Numbered from the stretch's first letter, positions 1 to 8,966 are shown. The stretch: 64,000 bases of DNA from Candidatus Thiothrix putei (GCA_029972225.1 CP124756.1:186001-250000); one strand, 5' to 3'. Numbers and translations are program-made. Notes: generated by a model from the sequence alone, not told the origin.

Positions 1-1
1 T

Positions 2-376
2 CGTCTGAGCGAAAATGAACGGGTGCATTTGTATGGCACACCGGGGCAGGAACGCTTCGATTTTATGTGGGATATCCTCACTAAAGGTGGAATCGGTTTG
101 ATCTTGCTGCTGGATAATACCCGCAAGGATCCGTTTCAGGATATCCGTTTTTACACCAATGCATTCCGTGACTTTATCGAAAAACAGCAAATGGTGGTCG
201 GTGTGACACGCATGGATTTGCACCGTAAACCGGGGCTGCCGGAGTACCGTCGTTATCTGGAATCCTTGTCGCTGCAAGCACCTGTCTTTGAAGTGGATGC
301 ACGTAGTCACAAAGATGTCACCATGCTGATTCAGGCGCTGTTGTTCTCACTGGATCCGGGAGTAACGAACGGATGA
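2..376 (+). CDS. MglA-like small Ras-family GTPase (5' end outside window)
   Basis: C-terminal part of a small GTPase related to MglA, the polarity switch of gliding and type IV pilus motility. The reading frame is open to the left edge, so the P-loop lies outside the window. Visible are the G3/switch II region (LYGTPGQERF, with G in place of the usual D) and a G4-type motif (VTRMD where Ras has NKxD). The stop overlaps the next start (ATGA at 373-376), so the two are translationally coupled. A Roadblock protein lies two genes downstream, the usual partner as GTPase-activating protein. The exact role here is inferred from family and context. Confidence 0.8.
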   Translation, partial: RLSENERVHLYGTPGQERFDFMWDILTKGGIGLILLLDNTRKDPFQDIRFYTNAFRDFIEKQQMVVGVTRMDLHRKPGLPEYRRYLESLSLQAPVFEVDARSHKDVTMLIQALLFSLDPGVTNG

Positions 377-1020
377 GCGAATACATACTCACAGAAAACT
401 TGCATCTAGGTGTGACCCCTGCGGGTACTTACTACGCTGTACAAGACAGTGCTGAAGAACCCGGCAGGGTGTTTTTACACCGCCTGTTTCAAGAAGCCGC
501 TACCCCTTTATTCACGGTTGATGTTGCCTGTGAACTGAGTGGCTACAAGAAAAAACGGGCGTTAGAATTTGTGCATTGGATGCAAGAAGCCGGTTTGATT
601 TTGGGGCAGGAGCAAGGCGAAACGGCTCCTGAGGAAACCTTAGAGCGCTTACTGCCTAAACTATTACGTACCCTCTCTGACGAAGGCAAGGCAATTCTGG
701 CGGAAAGTCGAGGGTTGTATTTAGGCAGCGCTGGTTTTACCCATGAAGCAGCGGAAGAACTCGCTGCCCTCAGTGCCAATCTGACGGCAGTGTATGCCCG
801 TCATAAGGAGCTGCTGCACGGTAATCTAGGCTACCGCCAGCGTGCGTGGGGCTTGGTGGATGCGAGTGGTAACAGTGAAGTCGGTTTTTGGCCGCTTTAT
901 ATTGGTCAAAATCGCTTTACACTTATTATTGGAGGCATTCCCCAGTTCAACCAGCCAGATTTTAAACGGTTGGTGTGGGCGCTGGAAATGCGTTACGGTA
1001 ATACCGAAATACCTGTTTAA
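373..1020 (+). CDS. Unknown protein, winged-helix-like N-terminus and Roadblock-like C-terminus
   Basis: A 215-residue soluble protein I do not recognise by name. Residues about 30-80 look like a winged helix (predicted helices around SGYKKKRALEFVHWMQ). Residues about 110-210 have the alternating pattern of a Roadblock/LC7 domain (GLYLGSAGFTHEAAEEL, then strands around FTLIIGG). It overlaps the GTPase gene by four bases and precedes a clear Roadblock gene, so it probably belongs to the same GTPase module as a regulator or scaffold. The fold assignment is by eye only. Confidence 0.6.
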   Translation: MSEYILTENLHLGVTPAGTYYAVQDSAEEPGRVFLHRLFQEAATPLFTVDVACELSGYKKKRALEFVHWMQEAGLILGQEQGETAPEETLERLLPKLLRTLSDEGKAILAESRGLYLGSAGFTHEAAEELAALSANLTAVYARHKELLHGNLGYRQRAWGLVDASGNSEVGFWPLYIGQNRFTLIIGGIPQFNQPDFKRLVWALEMRYGNTEIPV

Positions 1021-1056
1021 TTGAACGAATACTGATAACCAAGGAGAGAAAACAAG

Positions 1057-1419
1057 ATGCGCTCTGAAATGCTGAACTCCATCCTCAGTGACCTGAATGG
1101 TTCATCTGCGGACATTGAAGCCTCTGCTATCTTATCGACGGATGGCTTAATGATGGCTTCTATGTTGCCTGGCGGGATGGATGAAGACCGAGTGGGAGCG
1201 ATGAGTGCTGCCATGTTGTCCCTGGGTGACCGGACTGCCGAAGAATTAGCACGCGGTGCATTGGAGCAAGTACTAATCAAAGGAGCGAGAGGTTATATTC
1301 TGATGACACATGCAGGTAATGAAGCCGTTGTTACTGTCTTGGCTAAACCTAATGCACGCCTTGGCCTCATTTTCTTGGATGTAAAACGTGCGGCTGAAAA
1401 TATTGGTAAAATTATCTGA
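1057..1419 (+). CDS. Roadblock/LC7 domain protein (MglB-like)
   Basis: A 120-residue single-domain Roadblock/LC7 protein. The core reads SAILSTDGLMMAS, followed by a long helix, then GYILMTHAG and AVVTVLAKPNARLGLIFLD, which is the standard order for the family. In Myxococcus and many other bacteria such proteins act as GTPase-activating partners of MglA, and an MglA-like gene lies just upstream. A strong ribosome-binding site (AAGGAGAG) ends about 10 bases before ATG 1057. No terminator is visible after it. Confidence 0.88.
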   Translation: MRSEMLNSILSDLNGSSADIEASAILSTDGLMMASMLPGGMDEDRVGAMSAAMLSLGDRTAEELARGALEQVLIKGARGYILMTHAGNEAVVTVLAKPNARLGLIFLDVKRAAENIGKII

Positions 1420-1539
1420 TAGCTATAGCTAATCTCGATTTAATAAAAATAAAAAGTGGCTCGGTCAATACAGCGCTGAGGATGTGGTGGTTTATAGCTG
1501 CACCCTCTCAAACTGCCGGGATCAACACGGAGAGATGCG

Positions 1540-2052
1540 ATGGAAGACATGACAACCAAGGATGTGCTTGAGCCTTATACAGAACATGTGTTGGACTATT
1601 ATGATGGTACTTCGCGGCGTGTTTTGGTTAAAGACGAGGAGATTCCCTTTCCTGAGGGGAAGTTGATCGTTTCCCGCACGGATTTGCGGGGTATTATTAC
1701 CCATTGTAATCACGCTTTTGTGGAGATGTCCGGTTATACGGAGGCTGAGTTGATTGGACAGCCACACTATATCCTTAGGCATCCTGATATGCCTAAAGCG
1801 ATCTTCAAGGAAGCATGGGAAACTGTCGCGCAAGGCAATAAATGGCATGGCTATGTTAAAAATTTATGTAAGGATGGGTGTTATTACTGGGTATATGCCA
1901 CGATTATTCTCAATGTGCGGGAGGGGAAAGCGGTGAGCTGTACCTCAGTACGGCGTAAACCTTCGCGTACCCAAGTCGATGCCTGTATCGCACATTATGC
2001 CCAGTTAAAGCAAGCGGAGGCGCGACACAATGCCTTATGTCATGACGGTTAG
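1540..2052 (+). CDS. PAS domain protein (Aer-type PAS)
   Basis: A 170-residue protein that is essentially one PAS domain (residues about 45-145). The order is IVSRTDLRGIITHCNHAFVE, MSGYTEAELIGQPHYILRHP and later GYVKNLCKDGCYYWVYA, very like the FAD- or haem-binding PAS of Aer-type redox sensors. There is no kinase, GGDEF or receptor output domain, so it must act through a partner. GGAGAG at 1529-1534 precedes ATG 1540. Its end overlaps the next gene by 23 bases, so its partner may be the binding protein encoded there. Confidence 0.82.
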   Translation: MEDMTTKDVLEPYTEHVLDYYDGTSRRVLVKDEEIPFPEGKLIVSRTDLRGIITHCNHAFVEMSGYTEAELIGQPHYILRHPDMPKAIFKEAWETVAQGNKWHGYVKNLCKDGCYYWVYATIILNVREGKAVSCTSVRRKPSRTQVDACIAHYAQLKQAEARHNALCHDG

Positions 2053-2776
2053 CCCTGATTTCCCCCCTGCGCAAATTGCAGGTTGGTATATTTTTAATAC
2101 GTGGTTACAACGCCAATTGGGCGTGCCTATTCATGTGGAATTATTTTCAGACTTTGCCAGCCAGCGAGCCGTTATTCAGGATAATGGTATCGACCTGATT
2201 TACGCCAACCCCTTTGATGCTGCTATGCTGGTGCGGGAAAAGGGCTTTACAGCGATTGCGACTCCCTTGCATAAATCGGACGAGGCGATTATTGCGGTAG
2301 CGATAGATTCACCAATAAAACACATTGAGGATTTGCAGCCCGGCATACGCATTGTGGCAACAGACGACCCCGATGTGAATCTGATTGCGATGATCATGTT
2401 AGAGCCTGCGGATTTGTCAGCTCATAATGTCCAAACACAAACGGTTGATACTTATGTATTGGTGGCTAAAAAGCTTTTGCAAGGCCAAGCGGATGTTGGT
2501 TTTTTTCTTAGGGATGCATTTGATACGCTTTCTGGCATGATTCAACGTCAGTTACGTGAGTTGATTCGCAGTGAAATACACGTTATTCGTCATGTTTTGC
2601 TGGCAAGCCCTCGATTGCGGGAACAGCATGAAGCTTTACGACGCATCTTACCCGCGATGAATGCTGACGTTAAAGGCAAAGGTGTATTGGAGAGTCTGGG
2701 GTTGCTAGGCTGGGAAATACAAGAACAGGAAGATACCGAATTTATGATTGACCTGATGGATACACTGGTTAACTAA
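2030..2776 (+). CDS. PhnD/transferrin-fold substrate-binding protein without signal peptide
   Basis: A 248-residue type 2 periplasmic-binding-fold protein of the PhnD (phosphate/phosphonate ABC transporter substrate-binding) superfamily. The N-terminal lobe has the typical stretch DLIYANPFDAAMLV followed by AIATPLHKSDEAIIAVA; the second lobe includes GQADVGFFLRDAFD. No signal peptide or lipobox is present: the protein starts directly with the first strand (MPYVMTVSPDFPPAQIAG). It therefore probably stays in the cytoplasm as a ligand sensor for the overlapping PAS gene. No permease or ATPase gene is nearby. Confidence 0.72.
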   Translation: MPYVMTVSPDFPPAQIAGWYIFNTWLQRQLGVPIHVELFSDFASQRAVIQDNGIDLIYANPFDAAMLVREKGFTAIATPLHKSDEAIIAVAIDSPIKHIEDLQPGIRIVATDDPDVNLIAMIMLEPADLSAHNVQTQTVDTYVLVAKKLLQGQADVGFFLRDAFDTLSGMIQRQLRELIRSEIHVIRHVLLASPRLREQHEALRRILPAMNADVKGKGVLESLGLLGWEIQEQEDTEFMIDLMDTLVN

Positions 2777-2778
2777 CC

Positions 2779-3819
2779 ATGAAAAAACTGACCCCCCTTC
2801 ACCAACAGTTACGCCTCCATGTGTTGCAGGTGCTGGTTCCTGTTTCTTTGGTAGGCATGTGTTTGTCTGGCGCAGTCTTGGCGGCAGATAAAGTATGGGA
2901 AATTCAGCTCGGTAATAGCTTAGGCAAAATTATTGCAGAGCAATACCCCGATTACGGGAGCCGTCAGGCCATTGCCCAGGAAATTCTCAAGCGCAATCCA
3001 GAGGCTTTCCGTAACCAGAATGTGAATAGCCTGATTGTTGGAAAAACACTCCAGTTACCTGATCCTGCTGATATTCCCAATCTGAAGCCGTTAGTACCTA
3101 AGGCAGAAGTAGCGGGTGGTGATCCTGCTGCTCAGAAAAAAATACAGGCATTAGAAACGCAAGTTGCCGAACTCGAAGAAACAATCACTATTATTGAGGA
3201 AGAAAATGCAGCGGTGCAGGAGATGCTGCAAGAGCAAGTATCAGGAGGTGCAAAACCTGAGCCTGCTGCCGCTCCTGTCGACAACACGTTGCCGCAACAG
3301 TTGGATGCAGCCAAACAAGCATTAGAAGAGAGCAAGGCTGCTAATGTAACCTTGGAAACGCAAGTCGCCACCCTAACCCGTGAGAACGAAGCCTTACAAA
3401 ACGATTTGCAGCAGATTCGTGCGGCGGCGGCAGTTGCTGAAACCAAAGCAGCCAGTGTGAGCAATTTGCCTTGGATATTACTGGGGTTATTAGCACTGTT
3501 GACGTTGCCGCTGATTTGGTTAATGTGGCGCAAGCACGAATCCTCCTCATTGGATGCAGGTGCTATTTCAGCTTCTACACTGGTCGCTCCCGCTGAGACA
3601 CTGGCAGATGTGCCTGTTCAATCTCACCCTGAAGTACCCGTTGTTGCTACGCTAGCGATGGATGAAAATCCTGATGCTGCTTTAAAGCTAGATATTGCGC
3701 GGGCATACTTGGATTTGCGTGATTCAGAAGCTGCTGCTGATATTTTACAGGATGTCTTGGTAGAAGGGGGCAATCAGCAACGCCAAGAAGCCCGCGAGAT
3801 TCTTTCCTTTATCACCTAA
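2779..3819 (+). CDS. FimV/TspA-like inner-membrane protein
   Basis: A 346-residue protein with FimV architecture on a small scale. It has an N-terminal hydrophobic export/anchor segment (residues about 17-35), a LysM-like peptidoglycan-binding motif (NSLGKIIAEQYPDYGSRQA...ILKRNPEAF...VGKTLQLP), a Glu-rich coiled coil (about 115-150 and 175-215), a transmembrane helix (about 228-248) and a C-terminal FimV domain (ALKLDIARAYLDLRDSEAAADILQDVL). FimV proteins organise cell-pole assembly of type IV pili. It begins 2 bases after the preceding stop, so it is co-transcribed. Confidence 0.8.
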   Translation: MKKLTPLHQQLRLHVLQVLVPVSLVGMCLSGAVLAADKVWEIQLGNSLGKIIAEQYPDYGSRQAIAQEILKRNPEAFRNQNVNSLIVGKTLQLPDPADIPNLKPLVPKAEVAGGDPAAQKKIQALETQVAELEETITIIEEENAAVQEMLQEQVSGGAKPEPAAAPVDNTLPQQLDAAKQALEESKAANVTLETQVATLTRENEALQNDLQQIRAAAAVAETKAASVSNLPWILLGLLALLTLPLIWLMWRKHESSSLDAGAISASTLVAPAETLADVPVQSHPEVPVVATLAMDENPDAALKLDIARAYLDLRDSEAAADILQDVLVEGGNQQRQEAREILSFIT

Positions 3820-3980
3820 GCTTGCCGTTAATACTTAGAAATTAACAGCTTATCCTGCTAGTCTGCTGGTTCTTTCCCTCTATCCTGCTGTGTCTAGCAT
3901 AGACATCACAACACTTCTAATCTCAATGCTCAACCATTGGTCTATATTCTATGGTTCGAGCAATGACTTGGGAGTGTCAA

Positions 3981-4718
3981 ATGGCTTTTTCCGCGTTTAC
4001 TGTAGGCAAACAGCAAGTAATTTCATTCGCTGTGCTATTGGCTGCAATAGCTGTCACCGTATTGACCCTGTTAAGCTTACTAATACAACAACCCGCTATT
4101 GAAACAGATTTGTTACAACGAACCCGCCAAGCCTTGGCTGAATCGGGTTTGCCAACCGAGTTGGTTCAATTTGATGGGCGTGATGGCGTTTTGACAGGCA
4201 CGGTGGCTGGTGAAGCGGAAGCTGAACTGTTGCAACGGATTGTTAGCAGTGTCTATGGGGTACGTTACGTTGAAAATCGCTTGATTCCCGTTAGCGCATC
4301 CGCAGCACAGCCTGCGAGTTTAGAGTCCCCTCCTCTTCCTATCCTGGGTTTACACACCCCTTCTAAGCAGTATCAGATTGAGCAAATCGATCTGAGTGCC
4401 ATTCAGTTTGAATATTCTAGAGCAGAATTGGATAGCAGTGCCGTAGCAGCGTTGGAACAAGTGTTGGCTGAGCTACGTAAGCACCCTGCGATGGCGATTG
4501 AAGTATCCGCGCATACCGACCATGAGGGAACGGCGTTAGGGAATCTGACCGTGAGTCAGGCGCGTGCCGAGGTAGTACGCAATTACTTGCTGTCCCAAGG
4601 CATTGAAGCCAAGCAAGTGCAAGCGAAAGGTTATGGTTCAACACGTCCATTAGCTGAGCCTAATACTGATGCCGCTCAGCAAAATCGGCGCATTGAAATT
4701 ACAGTATTAAAGGAGTAG
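3981..4718 (+). CDS. OmpA-family protein with BON-like domain
   Basis: ATG 3981 is chosen over 3951 because GGGAG (3970-3974) sits at the right spacing. One transmembrane helix (residues about 10-33) anchors the protein. It is followed by a BON-like segment (DGVLTGTVAGEAEAELLQRI...VRYVENRL) and a C-terminal OmpA/MotB peptidoglycan-binding domain containing HTDHEGTALGNLTVSQARA and NRRIEITV. The family binds meso-diaminopimelate of peptidoglycan non-covalently. The following gene starts 6 bases after the stop, so the two form one unit. Confidence 0.85.
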   Translation: MAFSAFTVGKQQVISFAVLLAAIAVTVLTLLSLLIQQPAIETDLLQRTRQALAESGLPTELVQFDGRDGVLTGTVAGEAEAELLQRIVSSVYGVRYVENRLIPVSASAAQPASLESPPLPILGLHTPSKQYQIEQIDLSAIQFEYSRAELDSSAVAALEQVLAELRKHPAMAIEVSAHTDHEGTALGNLTVSQARAEVVRNYLLSQGIEAKQVQAKGYGSTRPLAEPNTDAAQQNRRIEITVLKE

Positions 4719-5023
4719 CAGGGATGCTCTATCTTGCTTTCCAGATAGTGTTATTACTGAGTATTGCCCTATTAGTGGGCGTATGGCTTGGTGGCTGGGT
4801 TGCCAAATGGCGTTATGACAGGGAGGTAGCCGGATGCTTAACGGAGTTAGCAGGTTTACGGCGTAACTACCAGGATGTAACGGTAGACAATGCCAATCTG
4901 CGCAGCAAAACACGCCAACTGGAAAAAATCTTGCGTAAAATTAGCACGCCGCCGGTTGATAGTGAGTATGGTCAGTTTCTGGAACTGAGAAAAACACTGG
5001 AAAAGACACGGAGCGAATACCAA

Positions 5024-5355
5024 GGAACTGTCCCGAAATAACTTCCCGAAATCAGGGGGACTGAGGGGTAGCGGTGTAGTTCCATTTTGGCAGGAAATCA
5101 TCGAACTGGATGGTCATGTTATCCTTAAACGCTTGGGTATACTTGCGCCCGGTTTCAAAAACTTTACTGATGATGCGGACAGCGACCTTCAAGCCAGTGG
5201 TGGTTTCCGTTTTTGCCATGTAGACAAGCTGGATACCGATCACAAGAAAGAACTGACCCAGTTGATGACAACAAATTTTCAAACCTTTAAAAATGTTCAG
5301 GTCTTGACGCTGTAAGGTATAGCAGAAAAGAGGGAAGTTATTTCGGGACAGTTCC
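5024..5355. mobile_element. 332-bp miniature/internally deleted insertion element
   Basis: The element is bounded by a perfect 24-bp inverted repeat (5024-5047 and 5332-5355; outer end GGAACTGTCCCG) and flanked by a direct repeat CAA (5021-5023 and 5356-5358). It is too short to encode a transposase. It keeps only a stretch on the minus strand that looks like the C-terminus of one, so it is probably a deletion derivative moved in trans. Confidence 0.8.
5052..5330 (-). pseudogene. C-terminal remnant of a transposase inside the miniature element
   Basis: An open frame without a proper start (TTG at 5282; open upstream to the inverted repeat). It encodes about 90 residues (...LNIFKGLKIC...FDDFLPKWNY...) with the basic, aromatic-rich look of a transposase C-terminus, and its stop lies just inside the left inverted repeat. 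The IS family could not be assigned by eye. Confidence 0.45.
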
Positions 5356-5719
5356 CAAGTGTTGCTGACACAATGTCATCAGCAAGAAAAAACCTTGGCA
5401 GATTTGCGTATTGAATTGCAACGTAACCAACAGGTATCGGCTACTTTGCAAACTACATCAGCAACCCCAAGAGCGTTACCTATCACGCCAATCACCAATA
5501 CTCAACGCCCGGAAGTGGGTAAGCATGATGATCTGACCCGTATTCAAGGTATTAGTCAGCAGTTAGCCAGTCAGTTAAAAGCACTGGGTATTGTCACCTA
5601 TCGCCAAGTTGCTGAGTTCACATCAGATGATATGCTGCGAATTCAACGTATTATTGGTAGCGACCTCTATCAACCGCCAGACGGATGGGCGCAGAGTGCC
5701 CGCGCACTACTCTGTTGAT

Positions 5720-6214
5720 TCAAAATTTCGTCGGTTTTTGATAGGTTCGTACAATCAAAAAACCTGTTTGTGATTCAGCATGGTAAATCAAACCAATTTC
5801 ACGGCCTTCGTCTGTGCCAATAAAACAGGTTTCGCGTGCCAACTTGGTGGGTTGCCACCATGATGCGGGAGGTTGTTGTACCATAAACGTTGTTTGCAAG
5901 ATTTCGGGAGTTAAATCTTGCTGTTTCAGGCCGTTTTGACGGATGAAATATTCAACCGCTTGGCGTTCTATACCAAACATAAACCATGAGGTATTGCCTT
6001 GTGCAGAGGCTTGGTTGCTGGCCTGCACACCAGTAACGTTGGTCGGGGCTGTGCCAAACCAGTTGGCAAGTGCTTGTTTGGAGCGTTCTGGATCAGCCGT
6101 GCGTAAGGTGGTTTTTGACGCTGGAAAAAACTGTTCCGCAATATAGGGTGTTGCGACCAGACTGATGCCAGCGAGGATGAGCAATGTCATCAGGGCAGGA
6201 AAAAAGTATTTCAT
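5720..6214 (-). CDS. Hypothetical single-pass membrane/exported protein
   Basis: A 164-residue protein not recognised. It starts with a hydrophobic signal-anchor (residues 4-22, FFPALMTLLILAGISLVA). The rest is soluble and probably periplasmic, with an Asn/Gln-rich stretch and the motif RETCFIGTDEGREIGLIYHAE. Its start overlaps the tatD stop (ATGA at 6211-6214), so it is translated from the tatD transcript. It is convergent with the split gene at 4724-5718, with only one base between the stops. Confidence 0.6.
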   Translation of the reverse strand: MKYFFPALMTLLILAGISLVATPYIAEQFFPASKTTLRTADPERSKQALANWFGTAPTNVTGVQASNQASAQGNTSWFMFGIERQAVEYFIRQNGLKQQDLTPEILQTTFMVQQPPASWWQPTKLARETCFIGTDEGREIGLIYHAESQTGFLIVRTYQKPTKF

Positions 6215-6999
6215 AAAGACTCGTGTTGCAATTTGAATAAGTGTATCGCATTTGCGGTGGTCGCTTCAGCAATACGGTTAAGGCTTTCACCCCGCAGTTC
6301 TGCCAAGCTAGCGGCAATCACGGGTAAGCGGGTGGGGTCATTACGCTTACCACGCCATTCGCTGTCCGGTTGATCGGGGGCGTCTGTTTCCAGTAATAGC
6401 CTTTCCAACGGCACGTTAGCGAGAACATTACGCAGGCGTTGGGCGCGTGGATAGGTGACAGTGCCACCGACGCCTAAATAAAACCCCAGATTGATTAGCG
6501 TATCGGCTTGCTGCTGGCTGCCAGCAAAACTATGAATCACACCGTTTAAATTATTTTTCCCAGAAAAAAAGCGCCGAATGTGTTTGAGAACACAGTCAAG
6601 CGAACGTCTGGCGTGAATAATTAGCGGAAGCTCAAATTCACGGGCTAACCTGAGGTGTGTGACAAATAGGGATTCCTGTTGAGCCACATCCAGTTCAGGT
6701 AGATAGAAATCTAAGCCACATTCGCCGATGGCAACGGGTTGTTCCTTCTCTACCCAGTGACGTAACGATACACAATCGTCTGGGGTATGTTCGGCAAGAT
6801 AAACGGGGTGTAAACCGTAAGTGGCATGAAAATGGGGAGATGTGGTGCAAATATCGCGCAATCGAGGCCAATGTTTAGCACTGACTGCTGGGAGAATTAG
6901 ATCGGCTACGCCTAGCTTTTGCATTTTGTCAATTAATAATAACCGATCATCGGCAAAATCGGGTTCGTCAAAGTGGCAGTGTGTATCGATCAGTTTCAT
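6211..6999 (-). CDS. tatD: TatD-family metal-dependent hydrolase
   Basis: A 262-residue TIM-barrel hydrolase with the complete TatD metal site: DTHCHFD (residues 5-11), Glu in AIGECGLDFY, His in LIIHARRS, His in IHSFAGS and Asp in LLLETDAPDQ. Family members have 3'-5' exonuclease activity on DNA and act in DNA repair or oxidative-damage tolerance; the gene also resembles YjjV-type members, so the exact paralogue is uncertain. No helper gene for Tat export is nearby, which is normal for the family. Confidence 0.88.
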   Translation of the reverse strand: MKLIDTHCHFDEPDFADDRLLLIDKMQKLGVADLILPAVSAKHWPRLRDICTTSPHFHATYGLHPVYLAEHTPDDCVSLRHWVEKEQPVAIGECGLDFYLPELDVAQQESLFVTHLRLAREFELPLIIHARRSLDCVLKHIRRFFSGKNNLNGVIHSFAGSQQQADTLINLGFYLGVGGTVTYPRAQRLRNVLANVPLERLLLETDAPDQPDSEWRGKRNDPTRLPVIAASLAELRGESLNRIAEATTANAIHLFKLQHESL

Positions 7000-7154
7000 T
7001 GTGCAGTAAAGTACAATATTATGAGTGTAATGAATAGGATGTCAGCAGATGTTGTTACCTGAAAAAGTAACTAGTCAAAACGCGTGAAATACACTATAAA
7101 ATGCAATTATATGGTTAATTTATCGGAAAGACAGGCTCGCGAGGGGCTATTCAC

Positions 7155-8021
7155 ATGGAAACAACACCGAGTGCGGTACGTTTGTTCCAAATAACCGATA
7201 GTCACTGTTATGCCAGTGATGATAGTCGTTTAACTTGGACAGACATGCCTATTTACCCCAATCTTTCGTTAAAAGCGATCTTGGCACATTTGGGGGGAAT
7301 GGCAGAAGGTTACAATGCCTTATTGTTAACCGGCGATTTGGCACAGGAAGAAATCCCCGCGACTTACCAGCGTGTCAATGCGCTACTCAATAGGTTCCCT
7401 TTACCGGTTTATACGATTCCGGGAAACCATGATATTCCCCAGATGATGCAGGAAAATCTTAGTGGGAATGTACAGATGGCAGAGCATGTTGAGCTAGGTG
7501 CTTGGCATTTATTGTTGCTGGATACCCATGCTGACGGTAAACCGGATGGACGCTTGAGTGAAGCACAATTTGAGCGTTTAGAGCAACACTTGAGCAGCAT
7601 CCCGGAAGATCATTTCGTTGCCATTTTTATGCACCATCACCCTGTGCCGATTGAGAGTGAGTGGATGGATGTGATGGGTTTGCAGCAGAAAACCTATTTC
7701 TGGCAATTGGTCGAACATTTCCCGCAAGTCAAAGTCGTGTTCAACGGGCATATCCATCAAGAATTCAATGGGCAGTATACCTACACCGATGGGCGGGTGG
7801 TTGCAGTGCACGGTACGCCCGCGACTTGTGTACAGATGAAACCCGTGCGTAAAAATATCGAATTCGACCATACCCAACCCGCATGGCGCGATATTGTATT
7901 GTTAGCGGATGGTCGGGTAGAAACCCGCGTTTACTATCTGCCCTTTGTGGTGGAAGAAGAAATGGTGAATTCAAGTAATAAGTGCATAACCCACCAACTT
8001 TTCGGCCTCTATGCCGGATAG
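7155..8021 (+). CDS. cpdA: 3',5'-cyclic AMP phosphodiesterase CpdA, C-terminal tail replaced by IS30 sequence
   Basis: A calcineurin-like metallophosphoesterase with all metal motifs: ITDSHC (D and H), LLTGDLAQ, IPGNHD, MHHHP and FNGHIHQE. CpdA hydrolyses cAMP and so tunes Crp-dependent transcription. The first 273 residues are native. The last 15 (after EEEMVNS) are read into the IS30 element that begins at about 7973. Joining 7972 to 9083 restores a native end of seven residues (PIIKLSI) with a stop at 9105-9107. The catalytic domain is complete, so the protein may still work. Confidence 0.85.
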   Translation: METTPSAVRLFQITDSHCYASDDSRLTWTDMPIYPNLSLKAILAHLGGMAEGYNALLLTGDLAQEEIPATYQRVNALLNRFPLPVYTIPGNHDIPQMMQENLSGNVQMAEHVELGAWHLLLLDTHADGKPDGRLSEAQFERLEQHLSSIPEDHFVAIFMHHHPVPIESEWMDVMGLQQKTYFWQLVEHFPQVKVVFNGHIHQEFNGQYTYTDGRVVAVHGTPATCVQMKPVRKNIEFDHTQPAWRDIVLLADGRVETRVYYLPFVVEEEMVNSSNKCITHQLFGLYAG

Positions 8022-8966
8022 TTCTCGGAACACCTCGTAAGGTGTCTTGAATCCCAGACACTTCCTTGGTCTGTTGTTGAGTTTATGTACAGCCTCCAGT
8101 ACCTGTCGGGTGGTCACGTCCAATAGCCCCATTGCCTTGGGGAAGTATTGGCGTAACAGCCCATTGGCGTTCTCATTTTGCCCACGCTCCCACGAATGGT
8201 AGGGCTTGGCGAAATACGTTTCGCACCCAAGGGCTTGGGCAACTTGCTCATGTTTGGCAAACTCTTTGCCGTTGTCGAAGGTGAGCGTGTGCACCCAATC
8301 CTTGAAGCTGTCCAGCAAGGTGATAATGCTGCTGGTTACGGCTTCTGCGGTCTTGTTTGCCACTGGAAAAGCTAGGCGTAGCTTGGATTTGCGTTCATCC
8401 AGTGTCACCAGTGCGCCTTGGTGTCCCTTGCCGATCATGGTGTCGGCTTCCCAGTCACCGAGCCGTTCACGCTGGTTGGCTACCGCTGGGCGTTCGTCAA
8501 TGTCCACTCGGTTGGGGATGCCTTTGACGCTGCCCGTTTTACTGCCGTAACGCTGGCGGTATTTCTTCGTATGGCGGCGCAGGTTCAGGTACAGCTTGCC
8601 GCCCGCACGCTTGTCCCTGAGTACATGCTGGTAGATGGCTTCATGGCAAATAGTGGCTTTGCCTTCCGCTTTCAGTCGACCGCTGATCTGCTCAGGACTC
8701 CATTGTTGTTCCAGCAGCGTATCAATGCTGACCGCCAGTTCCGGGGTCAACTTGACCGCTTTGGGCTTGTCCGCATGGCGTTGTTGCGCTTTGGCGTGCG
8801 CTTGCTTGTGCCGATAGCCGCGTTGCCCTCGGTTGCGGGTCAGTTCACGACTGATCGTCGATTGACTGCGCCCCAAGGTTAACGCGATTGTTGCCGTCGA
8901 TTCCTTCATCTTGTGCCGGGTTTCGATATAATGCCTCTCCTCAGAGGTAAGGTGTGTGTAAGCCAT
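7971..8966 (-). CDS. IS30-family transposase
   Basis: A 331-residue DDE transposase. The N-terminal helix-turn-helix domain (TSEERHYIETRHKMKES...LGRSQSTISRELTRN) and the catalytic core (Asp in DWEADTMIG, Asp in LTFDNGKEF, Glu in ERGQNENANGLLRQ) are all present, so it looks functional. Its stop codon TGA is completed by the first flanking bases at the left junction. Confidence 0.93.
   Translation of the reverse strand: MAYTHLTSEERHYIETRHKMKESTATIALTLGRSQSTISRELTRNRGQRGYRHKQAHAKAQQRHADKPKAVKLTPELAVSIDTLLEQQWSPEQISGRLKAEGKATICHEAIYQHVLRDKRAGGKLYLNLRRHTKKYRQRYGSKTGSVKGIPNRVDIDERPAVANQRERLGDWEADTMIGKGHQGALVTLDERKSKLRLAFPVANKTAEAVTSSIITLLDSFKDWVHTLTFDNGKEFAKHEQVAQALGCETYFAKPYHSWERGQNENANGLLRQYFPKAMGLLDVTTRQVLEAVHKLNNRPRKCLGFKTPYEVFRELSGIEAEKLVGYALIT

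Larger units (their letters stand above)
4724..5718 (+). pseudogene. Membrane/coiled-coil/helix-hairpin-helix protein, split by a 332-bp element
   Basis: Two halves of one gene. 4724-5023 encodes an N-terminal transmembrane helix (FQIVLLLSIALLVGVWLGGW) and a coiled coil. 5359-5718 continues the coiled coil and ends in a helix-hairpin-helix-like domain (DDLTRIQGISQQLASQLKAL). Removing bases 5024-5355 and one copy of the CAA target repeat joins the halves in frame (...SEYQ-VLLTQCHQ...) into about 219 residues. As it stands the first half ends after a few element-encoded residues (GTVPK). It lies 6 bases after the OmpA-like gene. The molecular role is unknown. Confidence 0.75.

Noticed and set aside
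5133..5315. A 60-codon plus-strand frame inside the 332-bp element
   Set aside because: It is antisense to the transposase remnant and has no start signal.
8178..8882. Several plus-strand frames across the IS30 element
   Set aside because: They are shadows of the transposase, which has complete DDE residues.
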